Below, in pieces: positions 53,128 through 62,571 of a DNA stretch of 64,000 bases; within the stretch, counting starts at the first letter, position 1, and the number at the start of each line of letters is the position of its first letter. The translations under genes and the position numbers were made by a program. The notes under the pieces are model-generated. The model was not told the DNA's origin. It saw only the letters and a list, made by a program, of their open reading frames with translations, and searched no databases. Source of the DNA: Enterococcus hirae ATCC 9790 (GTDB lineage: Bacteria; Bacillota; Bacilli; Lactobacillales; Enterococcaceae); contig NC_018081.1 of assembly GCF_000271405.2 (NCBI RefSeq), forward strand, positions 1,358,301 through 1,422,300, given 5' to 3'.

Positions 53128-53292
53128 ATGAAGGCTTATCTAGTTGGTTTGGTGCTATCCATGTCAGTGTCTCTTGGGTGTGTGATAGCGCTTTACATGT
53201 ATTATCTTGTTCTTAAAACTTTGGTTCCGTTCTTTCTTATCATGGTGTCAGGATTGATCGGTCTATTTTTTGCTACATTTTTAAAAAATTAG
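53128..53292 (+). CDS. Short C-module membrane protein of the array
   Basis: This 54-residue protein has two spans. Its sequence (YLVGLVLSMSVSLGCVIALY and FFLIMVSGLIGLFFATFLKN) parallels the C-module of the longer array proteins but ends before the LLGINYFFATYFH segment. ATG 53128 has AAGGAG at 53113-53118; an earlier in-frame ATG at 53122 is too close to it. It is the first gene of the array. Function unknown. Confidence 0.55.
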   Translation: MKAYLVGLVLSMSVSLGCVIALYMYYLVLKTLVPFFLIMVSGLIGLFFATFLKN

Positions 53293-53320
53293 TTAGGAAA
53301 ATAAAAAAGGAGTGGTACAA

Positions 53321-53941
53321 ATGCTATCGCTAGACAGTAAAACGTGTATAAAGGTTTCAAGAAATTTCTTAATCGGTAGTTTTTTCTTAATGATGTTGAT
53401 GATTGTTGGTTTGCTTGGTAAAGTTAATGGATTTATTCCGTTAAGTGATCTTCCAGAAGGAAGTCTGATGATTTTCTATTATCTTAGCTGTTTGCTCAGT
53501 GGTCTCAGTTTGATTTTTTCTACAGGTACGCATTCAAAAATTTTAAAACGGACAGCGGCGATTATTCATTTTAGTAGTGTTTATTGGTTTTCTCTCTTTA
53601 TTTTTGCTTTTCTTTTCCATGTACTTTTTTTAATCGTTCTTTATTTGTTCCTAGCTATCGTTTTACTGACAGCAAGCAAGCAGAAATGGCTAGCGATCAC
53701 TTTCTTCGGGATACCGATGATTATTTCAATTGGCTTTTTTATCAAGCTCAATTACGAACTAATCCTTTATGGGGGGGAATGGTCATGGGACACCATTGGA
53801 TACATAGTCATTCTTCATTTATCAGGTTTAAGTGGTCTGATTCTTTCAACGCAACTCGATAAGGGAAAAGCCAAGTGGATACTTTTGGGTATTAATTATT
53901 TATTTGCAACTTATTACCATATCTACATCTTTCTTCAGTGA
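53321..53941 (+). CDS. Array membrane protein, fused N- and C-modules
   Basis: This 206-residue protein has about six spans. Order: the SLDSKTC start, the N-module segment CLLSGLSLIFSTGTHSKILKR, a central hydrophobic pair, then the C-module FFGIPMIISIGFF, GLSGLILSTQL, and the end WILLGINYLFATYYH. AAAAGGAG precedes ATG 53321; the GTG at 53312 is within that site. It is the clearest undivided member of the family. No charged catalytic residues are apparent, and I assign no function. Confidence 0.7.
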   Translation: MLSLDSKTCIKVSRNFLIGSFFLMMLMIVGLLGKVNGFIPLSDLPEGSLMIFYYLSCLLSGLSLIFSTGTHSKILKRTAAIIHFSSVYWFSLFIFAFLFHVLFLIVLYLFLAIVLLTASKQKWLAITFFGIPMIISIGFFIKLNYELILYGGEWSWDTIGYIVILHLSGLSGLILSTQLDKGKAKWILLGINYLFATYYHIYIFLQ

Positions 53942-54027
53942 GACGTCTTACATACATATCGAGTACTGGAAAGGGAAGTGGCTTGCTAGAATATAAAAAG
54001 GTTTTTTGTTAGAAAGGAGTAGTGTGG

Positions 54028-54951
54028 ATGTTGTCGCTAACAAGTAAGACCTGTACGAAGTATTCCATGATTTTCTTCGTCTGTAGCATTTTTCTAGGTA
54101 CATTATTAGTAATGAGGGGCTCTGTTGGGATAATTGTGAAATCTTTTCACAATCTTTCAGAAGTAAGTTTAGTGTTAATCTATTGTCTTTGCTTTTTACT
54201 CAGTGGACTTAGTTTGTTGTTTTCTACCGGAGTGTATGCCACCCCTTTAAAAAAATGGACAGCTATCGTTCATTTTGGCTGTCTTTATTGGGTTTTATAT
54301 ATTTTTATCGGTTTTATTGGCATTCAAAGATATGATTTAATTGCCTATTTGCTACTAACAATTTGGCTACTGAAAAAAAAGGATGAGAAACGCGAGGCGA
54401 TCATTTGTTTGGGATTGCCAATGGCTTTGTCAGTCGGACTTTTTATAGAGATCAGTCTTGTGTTCATCTATTATCTTTGTTGTTTACTCAGTGGACTCAG
54501 TTTGCTTTTTTCTACTGGTGTACATTCAAAACTTTTAAAAAGATGGGCAGCTTTCATTCATTTTGCTTGTATTTTTGGAGTCGTATTTATTTTTATCGGC
54601 TTTGTTAGTATTGCAAGATTTGATTGGCTTATTGCGCTAATTGTTTATTTGCTACTATCTATCTGGTTACTGAAAACAAAAGATCAGAAACGAGTAGCGA
54701 TCATTTGTTTAGGATTACCAATGATCTTGTCAGCTGGCTTTTTTATCAGGGTCCACTACAGTTATCTTACCTCTGGGGATTATTTGCGTACGCTTGGATT
54801 TTTGATTTTACTAAGTTTGTCTGGGGTGGTTGGTCTTATTCTTGCGGCGAACCTCAAGAACGAGAATAGAAAAGTCAAGTGGGTTCTCTTAGGGATCAAT
54901 TATTTTTTTGCAACCTATTTCCATATCGTCGTTTGGATTTTTGGTCTATAA
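54028..54951 (+). CDS. Array membrane protein with internal 96-residue duplication
   Basis: This 307-residue protein has about nine spans. It has the same layout as the preceding gene (SLTSKTC start, LLGINYFFATYFH end) but its central part is present twice: residues 47-142 (54166-54453) and 143-238 (54454-54741), in exact register. Paired segments include LLSGLSLLFSTGVYA and LLSGLSLLFSTGVHS, and AIICLGLPMALSVG and AIICLGLPMILSAG. Its ribosome site AAAGGAG fits ATG 54028. The duplication looks recent, since the DNA copies are still similar. Function unknown. Confidence 0.7.
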   Translation: MLSLTSKTCTKYSMIFFVCSIFLGTLLVMRGSVGIIVKSFHNLSEVSLVLIYCLCFLLSGLSLLFSTGVYATPLKKWTAIVHFGCLYWVLYIFIGFIGIQRYDLIAYLLLTIWLLKKKDEKREAIICLGLPMALSVGLFIEISLVFIYYLCCLLSGLSLLFSTGVHSKLLKRWAAFIHFACIFGVVFIFIGFVSIARFDWLIALIVYLLLSIWLLKTKDQKRVAIICLGLPMILSAGFFIRVHYSYLTSGDYLRTLGFLILLSLSGVVGLILAANLKNENRKVKWVLLGINYFFATYFHIVVWIFGL

Positions 54952-55049
54952 CTATCAGGTATTTGACAAAGGCAAGTGTTTAGGAGAGATGAGTATTCTT
55001 ATTAAAAATACTAAAAAATGTGTTTGAAGAATGAAAAGGAGAGAAGAAA

Positions 55050-55334
55050 ATGATCCCATTAAAAAGTAAAACCTGTACCATCATTTCATTTGTTTTGTTA
55101 GCGTTATCTTTTAGTGTTGCTTATGTTGGCTATATCCAAACAGATGAGCTTAATTTTCTATTGTTAGTGAGGATTACGTGTTGGTTATTAGGTGGCGCTA
55201 GCCTTTTCTTTGCTACCAAGATCAAATCTAATTATCTAAAAATAGTAGTGATCCTTCTAAATTTTATCAGTCTCTATAATTGGCTGTATAGCTGGCTTGA
55301 TAACTGGTTTGATATTTGGCGAAGATTTAATTGA
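55050..55334 (+). CDS. Array membrane protein, N-module only
   Basis: This 94-residue protein has two to three spans. It keeps the KSKTC start and CWLLGGASLFFATKIKSNYLK but ends with RRFN before any C-module. The following gene supplies a C-module, so the two together correspond to one 206-residue member split in two. A good AAAAGGAG site. Function unknown. Confidence 0.65.
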   Translation: MIPLKSKTCTIISFVLLALSFSVAYVGYIQTDELNFLLLVRITCWLLGGASLFFATKIKSNYLKIVVILLNFISLYNWLYSWLDNWFDIWRRFN

Positions 55335-55373
55335 ATCGGTTTGGCATTTTTAAAAATTATTGAAGGAGAAAAG

Positions 55374-55643
55374 ATGAAAAAAATAGTTGACCATAAAGGG
55401 CTATGTCTTGCTATGATTCTATCGACTAGTTGTTTCCTAACGCTGTACCATATTTATGATTTTTACTTAGATATCGAAGGGTTATTTTTAGAATTATTGA
55501 TGATTATTCTTGGTATTACAGGAATTTACTTATCAATGAAGATCCGACAGACACGTTGGCGATGGTTCTTATTAGGGATCAATTACTTCTTTGCTACTTA
55601 TTTTCACGTGGTCTTTCTGCTCTACATAATTTTTGATTTATAA
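55374..55643 (+). CDS. Array membrane protein, C-module only
   Basis: This 89-residue protein has about three spans. It contains LCLAMILSTSCFL, a LGITGIYLS segment and the family end FLLGINYFFATYFHVV. ATG 55374 follows GAAGGAG. It lies 39 bases after the N-module gene and is probably its partner subunit. Confidence 0.65.
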   Translation: MKKIVDHKGLCLAMILSTSCFLTLYHIYDFYLDIEGLFLELLMIILGITGIYLSMKIRQTRWRWFLLGINYFFATYFHVVFLLYIIFDL

Positions 55644-55753
55644 GGATAAATTGACGAATGAAAACGGTTGAAATGGATCAACTGTTTGTATAAAAAGTGA
55701 GAAAAATAAATGTAAACGAAAAAAGTCTAGACGATAAAAAAGGAGATGTATGA

Positions 55754-55986
55754 ATGTTTCTAGAAAAAAGTAAAACCTGTATGATTGTTTCGTTAAGTTT
55801 ATTAGGCATTTGTATTATTTTAATTGCTATGCCCGTCGTTAGAAAAGAACAAGCAATATGGTTGGTCTTATTCTTGTTGCACAACTCGAGGATGGAAAAA
55901 TCAAGTGTGCATTAGTAGGCATTAGTTACTTCTTTGCTACTTATTTTCACGTGGTTCTTTTGATTAACGAAATTTTTTGGCTATAA
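55754..55986 (+). pseudogene. Internally deleted array member
   Basis: The frame from ATG 55754 has the EKSKTC N-module start and stops at 55915 after about 53 residues. A second frame overlapping it ends at 55986 with IKCALVGISYFFATYFHVV. The N-terminal start and the C-terminal end are therefore joined across a deletion of the middle with loss of frame. A ribosome site (AAAGGAG) remains. Confidence 0.65.
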
Positions 55987-56000
55987 GGAATAAGTTAGGA

Positions 56001-56078
56001 GTGGGGAAAAAGCAAAAAATTAATTGGCTAACAGGTAGTAATTAGTTCTTCACCACCTACTTTAAGCAATTTATTAAT
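56001..56078 (+). pseudogene. C-module remnant with in-frame stop
   Basis: The frame from 56001 reads KKQKINWLTGSN, a TAG at 56043-56045, then FFTTYF, aligning with the RKVKWVLLGINYFFATYF end of the family. No start codon or upstream part is present. Confidence 0.5.
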
Positions 56079-56301
56079 AGAAGGCTATATTTTTTAGGAA
56101 TATTCCTTGGTTTTATTATGCTTATTGTACAAGATACAACGTTGATTTTCTTATGCGATCGATTGTTGCTTGTTGGAGATGGAGTAGAGGGAGCTTGCTT
56201 TTTTTGAAAGTATTGCTTCTCAAGGATTAAAAAGATTAGTGATTATACTTAATCTTATTTGTATCTATGGTTGGATTTGGCTTTATTGTCATAGCGGATG
56301 A
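56079..56301 (+). pseudogene. N-module remnant with T7 frameshift
   Basis: LGIFLGFIMLIVQDTTLIFL followed by a stop at a T7 run (about 56199), then in another frame SIASQGLKRLVIILNLICIY. This aligns with the N-module proteins at 55050 and 56640. No start codon is evident. The end overlaps the ribosome site of the next gene. Confidence 0.5.
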
Positions 56302-56314
56302 AAGGAGGAAAAAA

Positions 56315-56602
56315 GTGAATAAAAAATTTTATTTAATATGTCTAGGTTTGTCTATGTTTTGGTCAATTAGTAGCTTAGTATGTGTGCATTTTTATTATGG
56401 AGTAAATAGCCCCCAAGGACTGTTTTTAATCATGAGTATGATTATACCTGGAATAATTGGGCTCTACTGCTCCACCAAGGTTAGCCATCAAAAAATAAGA
56501 GGGATCTTACTTTTTACCAACTATCTATTTTTTACATATTTCAATTTTATGCAACTTATGGAAATTATAGGTTATTTACTTAACTTTTTACAAAACAAAT
56601 AA
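56315..56602 (+). CDS. Array membrane protein, C-module only (GTG start)
   Basis: This 95-residue protein has three spans with LICLGLSMFWSISSL, IPGIIGLYCSTKV and LLFTNYLFFTYFNF, a diverged copy of the LLGINYFFATYFH end. GTG 56315 is preceded by AAAGGAGG (56301-56308). Upstream in-frame sequence belongs to the decayed N-module. Function unknown. Confidence 0.6.
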   Translation: MNKKFYLICLGLSMFWSISSLVCVHFYYGVNSPQGLFLIMSMIIPGIIGLYCSTKVSHQKIRGILLFTNYLFFTYFNFMQLMEIIGYLLNFLQNK

Positions 56603-56639
56603 ACAAAAAACATCACTTTTATTTCAAAGGAGAAAAAAG

Positions 56640-56918
56640 ATGCCATCATTAAAATTAAAAAAAGCTACAATGCTAACATCGTTTTTGTTACTTAGTCCGA
56701 TTGTTTTGACTAGTTTGTACTTCATTCCACGTATCAACAACTATCATTACGTCTTTTTTATATTCGTGATGATGAGTTGTTGGATCATCGGAGGGGTTAA
56801 CTTGTTTTTATCCACAAAAATTGAATCCAAATTCTTAAAAAGAATCATTATTTTCCTTAACCTAATCTGTATTTTGGGCTGGCTTTTTTTGGGGGGTGAA
56901 AAAAATGATACAAATTGA
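56640..56918 (+). CDS. Array membrane protein, N-module only
   Basis: This 92-residue protein has three spans: SLKLKKATMLTSF start (the Ser-Lys-Thr-Cys motif has changed), CWIIGGVNLFLSTKIESKFLK and a LNLICILGWLFLGG end. The ribosome site is AAAGGAG. The C-module expected after it is decayed. Confidence 0.6.
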   Translation: MPSLKLKKATMLTSFLLLSPIVLTSLYFIPRINNYHYVFFIFVMMSCWIIGGVNLFLSTKIESKFLKRIIIFLNLICILGWLFLGGEKNDTN

Positions 56919-56929
56919 AAAGAAGAAAA

Positions 56930-57044
56930 ATCATTTTATTTAACGTATCAGGTATATCTTTTAACAAAGATGGTGCTATTAATCCTCAATTATTTGTTTG
57001 CTACTTATATTCTTTCCTTACGCTTATTTTCTTCATGTGGATAG
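56930..57044 (+). pseudogene. C-module remnant at the end of the array
   Basis: KMVLLILNYLFATYILSL (from 56967) aligns with KWVLLGINYFFATYFHIV, and FNVSGISFN in another frame aligns with the preceding LSLSGLIGLIL part, so a frameshift separates them. An overlapping 69-residue frame (56915-57124) in the second phase is therefore unlikely to be a real gene. Confidence 0.5.
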
Positions 57045-57243
57045 TCTTTAACTATGATCAATCGACTGAACAAAAGCAAATGATAGAAAGACGATTCCAA
57101 TTTTCTTTTTTTAAAAGTGATTAAAAGGCTATACTGATACTTTGATAAATAAGGGATGAAATTTTCAAGAATATATCGTATAATGTAAAGCACTGAAAAG
57201 TTGCGACCTTCAACTCGTAGATGATTTCAGAAAATCTAATTGA

Positions 57244-58380
<1,137 letters not shown>

Positions 58381-58463
58381 ATCTTGCTTGCGAACAGCTC
58401 TTTGAACAACTTTCTTTTGTTAGAAGAACAAGAAAAGAGTTAAGACAAGTTTAGTTCTGAGAA

Positions 58464-58519
58464 ATAAGCCGAAGAATCCGAAAATAGTTTCGCCTATTTT
58501 TGGTATTCCTCGGTTTTTT
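58464..58519 (+). terminator. Terminator after mnmA
   Basis: AAGCCGAAGAATCCGAAAATAG and CTATTTTTGGTATTCCTCGG form an imperfect long stem followed by TTTTTTTT. Confidence 0.8.
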
Positions 58520-58812
58520 TTGCTAGAGTGTCTTCTGAAATATCAGTAAGGGGTTTTTGAAGCAAAGAGTTTTCAGATTTTTGTCTAATAATTTTTTCTG
58601 AAGAAAACAGTGTCAGGCGACTTTTTCAACAGGCGGTTCTATCTATTTGAAAGCGTTATTTTTAAAAAGAGAGTATAATAAAATCGGAAACCGACCGTTT
58701 ATCTCATTTACATGGCATCTAGGAGCGACGAGTGTTTCTTGGTTTGTTTGAGTATCGATGAATAGAAAGTAGTGAATCAAAAATATTGAAGAAAGCAAAA
58801 GGAGCGAAAAAG
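58520..58812. promoter_or_regulatory. Upstream region of the aminotransferase gene
   Basis: A TATAAT (58674-58679) is a good -10, though no well-spaced -35 is visible. TGAAAGCGTTATTT (58648-58661) resembles a cre site with mismatches at its last two bases. No gene is seen here. Confidence 0.35.
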
Positions 58813-59940
58813 ATGGAAATCACACATTTTGGACTGGAAGAATGGTTGAATAAGTGGGAAAAAGAAGCAGTATATGACCTTGCACAAAGTTCCATCGAAG
58901 CACTGACGTTAGAAGAACTGATTGGGTTAGACGGAACGACAGTTACTGATTTTTTTCAATCTTTGAGTAAAACGTCGTTGGATTATGGGTGGAGCGAGGG
59001 GACGGCAACTTTCAAAAAAGAAGTCGCTTCTTTGTATCAATCGCTTTCTTCAGAAAACATTATTCAAACCAATGGGGCGACTGGGGCGAACCTTTTGGCG
59101 CTGTATGGATTGATTGAACCAGGAGATCATGTGGTCTCCATGTTGCCAACCTATCAGCAATTGTATGACTTACCCAAATCTTTAGGTGCAACTGTTGATT
59201 TCGTACCACTCACAGAAGAAGAGGAATGGCGTTTTGATAGTGTGAAATTAGTTGATGTGATCCAACCAAATACTAAAATGATTTGTTTAAACAGTGCCAA
59301 TAATCCAACAGGTACATTGTTGGATCGCCAAACATTGGAAGAAATTATCGAAATTGCCGAAAAAGTCGATGCGTATATTTTGATGGATGAGGTGTATGCC
59401 CCATTAGCAGGGGGAGATTTTGTCTCAATCGTGGATCTGTATGACAAGGGGATCACGACTAATTCATTGTCAAAGACTTATTCTGTTCCTGGTATACGCA
59501 TCGGCTGGGTAGCAGCGAATCAAGAAATCATTGAGCGTTTAAGAAAATACCATACCTATTTAGTACTTAGCGGTGGTGTTTTGTCAGATGCATTAGCGGT
59601 TCACGCACTGAGGAATAAAGAAAAGATCCTTGCACGAAATAAAAAAATCGTTTCGGAGAATTTAGCCATCGTTGAAAAATGGCTGGCTGATGAACCAAAT
59701 GTCCAATTAGTGTTACCGAATCACGTGTCAACGTCATTCATTCGCTTGAACATAACAGAAGATGATGAGCAATTTTGTATTGATCTTCTGAGAGAAACTG
59801 GTGTCTTACTGGTCCCAGGTAGTGCCTATGGGGTGCCTCAGCATGCGCGCTTAGGGTATTGTTGCAAGAAAGAAACATTAGAAAAAGGGTTAGCGTTACT
59901 TTCAGAATATCTAAAAGAATGTGGAAAAAACAAAGTATGA
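58813..59940 (+). CDS. Fold-type I aminotransferase (class I/II)
   Basis: This 375-residue PLP enzyme has PLP lysine Lys221 (SLSKTYSVPG), Asp192 and Tyr195 (MDEVYAP), and Asn163/164-Pro (ANNPTG). The short N-terminus and overall pattern are like MalY/aspartate-type enzymes. Substrate cannot be read. ATG 58813 follows AAAGGAG; an upstream in-frame TTG is not supported. It stands alone between terminators. Confidence 0.85.
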   Translation: MEITHFGLEEWLNKWEKEAVYDLAQSSIEALTLEELIGLDGTTVTDFFQSLSKTSLDYGWSEGTATFKKEVASLYQSLSSENIIQTNGATGANLLALYGLIEPGDHVVSMLPTYQQLYDLPKSLGATVDFVPLTEEEEWRFDSVKLVDVIQPNTKMICLNSANNPTGTLLDRQTLEEIIEIAEKVDAYILMDEVYAPLAGGDFVSIVDLYDKGITTNSLSKTYSVPGIRIGWVAANQEIIERLRKYHTYLVLSGGVLSDALAVHALRNKEKILARNKKIVSENLAIVEKWLADEPNVQLVLPNHVSTSFIRLNITEDDEQFCIDLLRETGVLLVPGSAYGVPQHARLGYCCKKETLEKGLALLSEYLKECGKNKV

Positions 59941-59950
59941 GAAATTTAAG

Positions 59951-59996
59951 AGACCCCCAAAAGCTAGACTGAAAAATCTAACTTTTGGGGGCCTCT
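59951..59996. terminator. Terminator between the aminotransferase and MFS genes
   Basis: ACCCCCAAAAGCTAGA and TCTAACTTTTGGGGG form a strong stem; both converging genes can use it. Confidence 0.8.
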
Positions 59997-60052
59997 TCAA
60001 TCTTAAATATGACGATAGTTCTTGTTTATTCAGATTGACTATTATTAAGCGA

Positions 60053-61354
60053 TCAATGTCCATGAGGTTGTGTGTGTTTGTCTGAAGAAAGGACAGGTGT
60101 ATCGGATGTTTCTGATGAGTCAACAAGCTCATTGTCATGGATTTCTTGTGTGTTACGACGTACTAGTAAGAAGTTCACTAAAACAAGTAAAGAAGTGGAA
60201 AGAAAGACTCCTCGGTAACCAAACACGCTTGAAACGCTCGAACCAATCATTGGACCAACGACATTCCCAGTTGCTTGGAAGGATTGATTGTAGCTAAAAA
60301 TCCGACCGGCGGCGTGATGTGGGGAATATTTGGTGATCAAAGCTTGGACAGCTGGAAGCAAACAAGCATCTGAAATACCGATCAAAAAACGCAACGCAGC
60401 CAGTTCCCAGACATTCGTGACAAAGGCCATTGGGATATAAACTAAAATTGCAAATCCTAAGCCAATAGCTAAAATACGTTCACTCCCGATTTTATCGCCT
60501 AAGCGACCAAAACGAGGAGCGGCGATCAATGTGGCAATTCCTGGGATCGAAGCAATGATCCCACTAATCAGTGTGACACTTCCATGTCCATTTAGTAACT
60601 GACGAATATATAAACTAATGATTGGGCTAATAGAATTATTCGAAGCTTGAATAATCATTGTTGTGACGAACATACCAATCACGACATGAGGATATTTCAA
60701 TTCTTTGAATATTTGTTTGGCAGAAGCCATATTTTCCTTTTTAATAGGTACAAATGTTTCATGAACAAAGAAAAGACTTAATAAAAAGACGAAAAATAAA
60801 ATGATTCCTGTGATGAAGAAAGTTGGACGATAACCAAATGCTGAGGCTGAAATCCCCCCAAGTAAAGGACCAAGCAATGTTCCTGTGACGGAACCAGTAG
60901 CCAATGTTCCTAAGACTTGACCACTTTTTTCTTTCGGCGTACCAGTAGCGACAAGGGCAGTGGCATTACTGATGTAACCAGAAAAGATCCCTTGTAACAA
61001 CCGCAGTGCAACGAGTTGATACACACTGGTCACACAACCCATCAAGGCAATAACGACAGCCATCCCTAAGGAAGCACGCAAGAGCATCAATTTTCTGCCT
61101 TTCTGATCGGCTAATTTGCCCCACCAAGGAGAAATCAATGTGGTGACGAAAAACGTAGAAGAAAAGGTCAACCCACTCCAAAAATTCAATTGCGACGTAC
61201 TATAGTTACCTAACGTATCTATGTATAGTGACATAAACGGCATGACTAAGCTAAACCCAATCCCTGCCATAAAAGTCCCAAACCATAAGACAAATAAGTT
61301 TTGTTCCCAAGTTTCTCTTTTCCTAAATAATTTTTCTTTGATGCGTGTGGTCAC
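60053..61354 (-). CDS. MFS multidrug exporter (PmrA/MdtG-like)
   Basis: This 433-residue 12-span exporter is close in pattern to Streptococcus pneumoniae PmrA, a fluoroquinolone and dye pump. WWGKLADQKGRKLMLL is motif A and the LGTLATGSVTGTLLGPLLGG stretch is motif C of antiporters. GTG 61354 is chosen because AGAAGGA precedes it; an in-frame ATG 61384 has no ribosome site. A TetR-type repressor is divergent with a perfect palindrome between them, so expression is probably drug-inducible. The substrate is unknown. Confidence 0.88.
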   Translation of the reverse strand: MTTRIKEKLFRKRETWEQNLFVLWFGTFMAGIGFSLVMPFMSLYIDTLGNYSTSQLNFWSGLTFSSTFFVTTLISPWWGKLADQKGRKLMLLRASLGMAVVIALMGCVTSVYQLVALRLLQGIFSGYISNATALVATGTPKEKSGQVLGTLATGSVTGTLLGPLLGGISASAFGYRPTFFITGIILFFVFLLSLFFVHETFVPIKKENMASAKQIFKELKYPHVVIGMFVTTMIIQASNNSISPIISLYIRQLLNGHGSVTLISGIIASIPGIATLIAAPRFGRLGDKIGSERILAIGLGFAILVYIPMAFVTNVWELAALRFLIGISDACLLPAVQALITKYSPHHAAGRIFSYNQSFQATGNVVGPMIGSSVSSVFGYRGVFLSTSLLVLVNFLLVRRNTQEIHDNELVDSSETSDTPVLSSDKHTQPHGH

Positions 61355-61399
61355 TGTTATGTCCTTCTTTCTGAAAATTTTCATTTACATTCATTTATT

Positions 61400-61422
61400 A
61401 TAAACTACAATGTGTAGTTTAT
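61400..61422. promoter_or_regulatory. Perfect palindromic TetR-type operator
   Basis: ATAAACTACA-ATG-TGTAGTTTAT has perfect 10-bp arms with a 3-base centre. It lies between the divergent MFS pump and TetR-family gene, where a repressor would block both. Confidence 0.75.
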
Positions 61423-61503
61423 CAATGGAAGCCTCTTTTTTAAGTTCGTTTTTCATGGTAAACTAAAGTTGTTAAGTAGTTAACATACGAGAGGAACAAC
61501 GAA

Positions 61504-62070
61504 ATGAAAAAAAGAAATCTATCTCAAGAAAAAATCATCGCTTGCTTTCGTGGACTAGCGGAAGAGATGGATGTTCAACAAGTCACTTTTCAACACCTGG
61601 CTAAGGCGCTAGACGTCAAGTCTCCTTCCCTCTATAATCATTTTAAAAATATGCGTGATGTAAAGACCGCATTGACTGCAAAATTATTACAAGAGTTAAA
61701 CGAAGCGTTGCGTCGTTCTTTGGTTGGAAAAAGTGGGGCAGAGGCGCTGCGTGTCTATGCACAAGTCTATCAGTCTTTTGCTTTTGCGAACCAGGCCGTT
61801 TACGAGTTGCTGATCAGTGTCCCTCACACCAATGAGGAGATTTTGTTAGAAGGAATCTATGAAACGAATCAGATCATTCTACAATTATTTGATGCCTTTG
61901 ATTTGACCCGAAAAGAAAAAACGCATCGCAGCAGAGAATTGCGAAGTATCATCCATGGCTATTTGTCTTTACGATTTTTAGGCTATTTCACAAAGGAAGC
62001 AACTGTGTCTCCTGAAGAGAGTTATTCTTGGATGATCAATGACTTTATTGCCACTTTACCAAGTAAATAA
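61504..62070 (+). CDS. TetR-family repressor (WHG domain)
   Basis: This 188-residue regulator has an N-terminal helix-turn-helix (about residues 8-52, with VTFQHLAKALDVKSPSLYNHF) and a C-terminal ligand domain of the WHG type (IHGYLSLRFLGYF). Divergent from the PmrA-like pump and next to a perfect palindrome, it very likely represses the pump and itself. Inducer unknown. AGAGGAA precedes the ATG. Confidence 0.88.
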   Translation: MKKRNLSQEKIIACFRGLAEEMDVQQVTFQHLAKALDVKSPSLYNHFKNMRDVKTALTAKLLQELNEALRRSLVGKSGAEALRVYAQVYQSFAFANQAVYELLISVPHTNEEILLEGIYETNQIILQLFDAFDLTRKEKTHRSRELRSIIHGYLSLRFLGYFTKEATVSPEESYSWMINDFIATLPSK

Positions 62071-62193
62071 GTAGTACGTTTCTTTAAAATAGACAAATTC
62101 ATAAAATGTCCCTTTTATAAGAGAAATTTCTTGCAACTTTCTTGAAAAGTGTCTAAGATGAGTCTAGTAAAATCGTAGAGAAGGAGCACGAGT

Positions 62194-62571
62194 ATGTATC
62201 AAGTAGTGACAATGTTCGGAGATAATGAGCCTTGGTGGTTCTTTGAGAATTGGGAAGAGGATATCGAAGTAGAAGAAACATTTGATTCTTTTGAAGAAGC
62301 ACAGGTTAATTATGAACAAAAATGGCTTGCAATCAAAAATAAATACGAATATATCCATGCAAAAAGCAACTTTCTAAGTGCCTTCTGGAATGACGGAGAC
62401 GAGCGCTGGTGTGAAGAATGTGATGATGATCTTCAACAATATAAAGGGTTAGCCTTATTGAAAAATCATCAGCCAATCACTTTAGAAAGCAGAAAGGAAT
62501 TTTATGAAACAACTAATTCTAGCGGAAAAACCAAGCGTTGCGAAAGACCTAAGCAAGGTGCTTGGTGCTAA
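62194..62571 (+). CDS. DUF1033 family protein
   Basis: This 125-residue acidic, aromatic-rich protein has a MYQVVTMFGDNEPWWFFENW start typical of DUF1033, found in Lactobacillales. Its last 22 codons overlap the start of topB in another phase, which may mean a genuine overlap or a recently lost earlier stop. AGAAGGAG precedes the ATG. Function unknown. Confidence 0.8.
   Translation: MYQVVTMFGDNEPWWFFENWEEDIEVEETFDSFEEAQVNYEQKWLAIKNKYEYIHAKSNFLSAFWNDGDERWCEECDDDLQQYKGLALLKNHQPITLESRKEFYETTNSSGKTKRCERPKQGAWC

Noticed and set aside
56915..57124. 69-residue open frame downstream of the last array gene
   Set aside because: A different phase of the same DNA encodes the family segment LNYLFATY, so this frame is a by-product of a decayed C-module.
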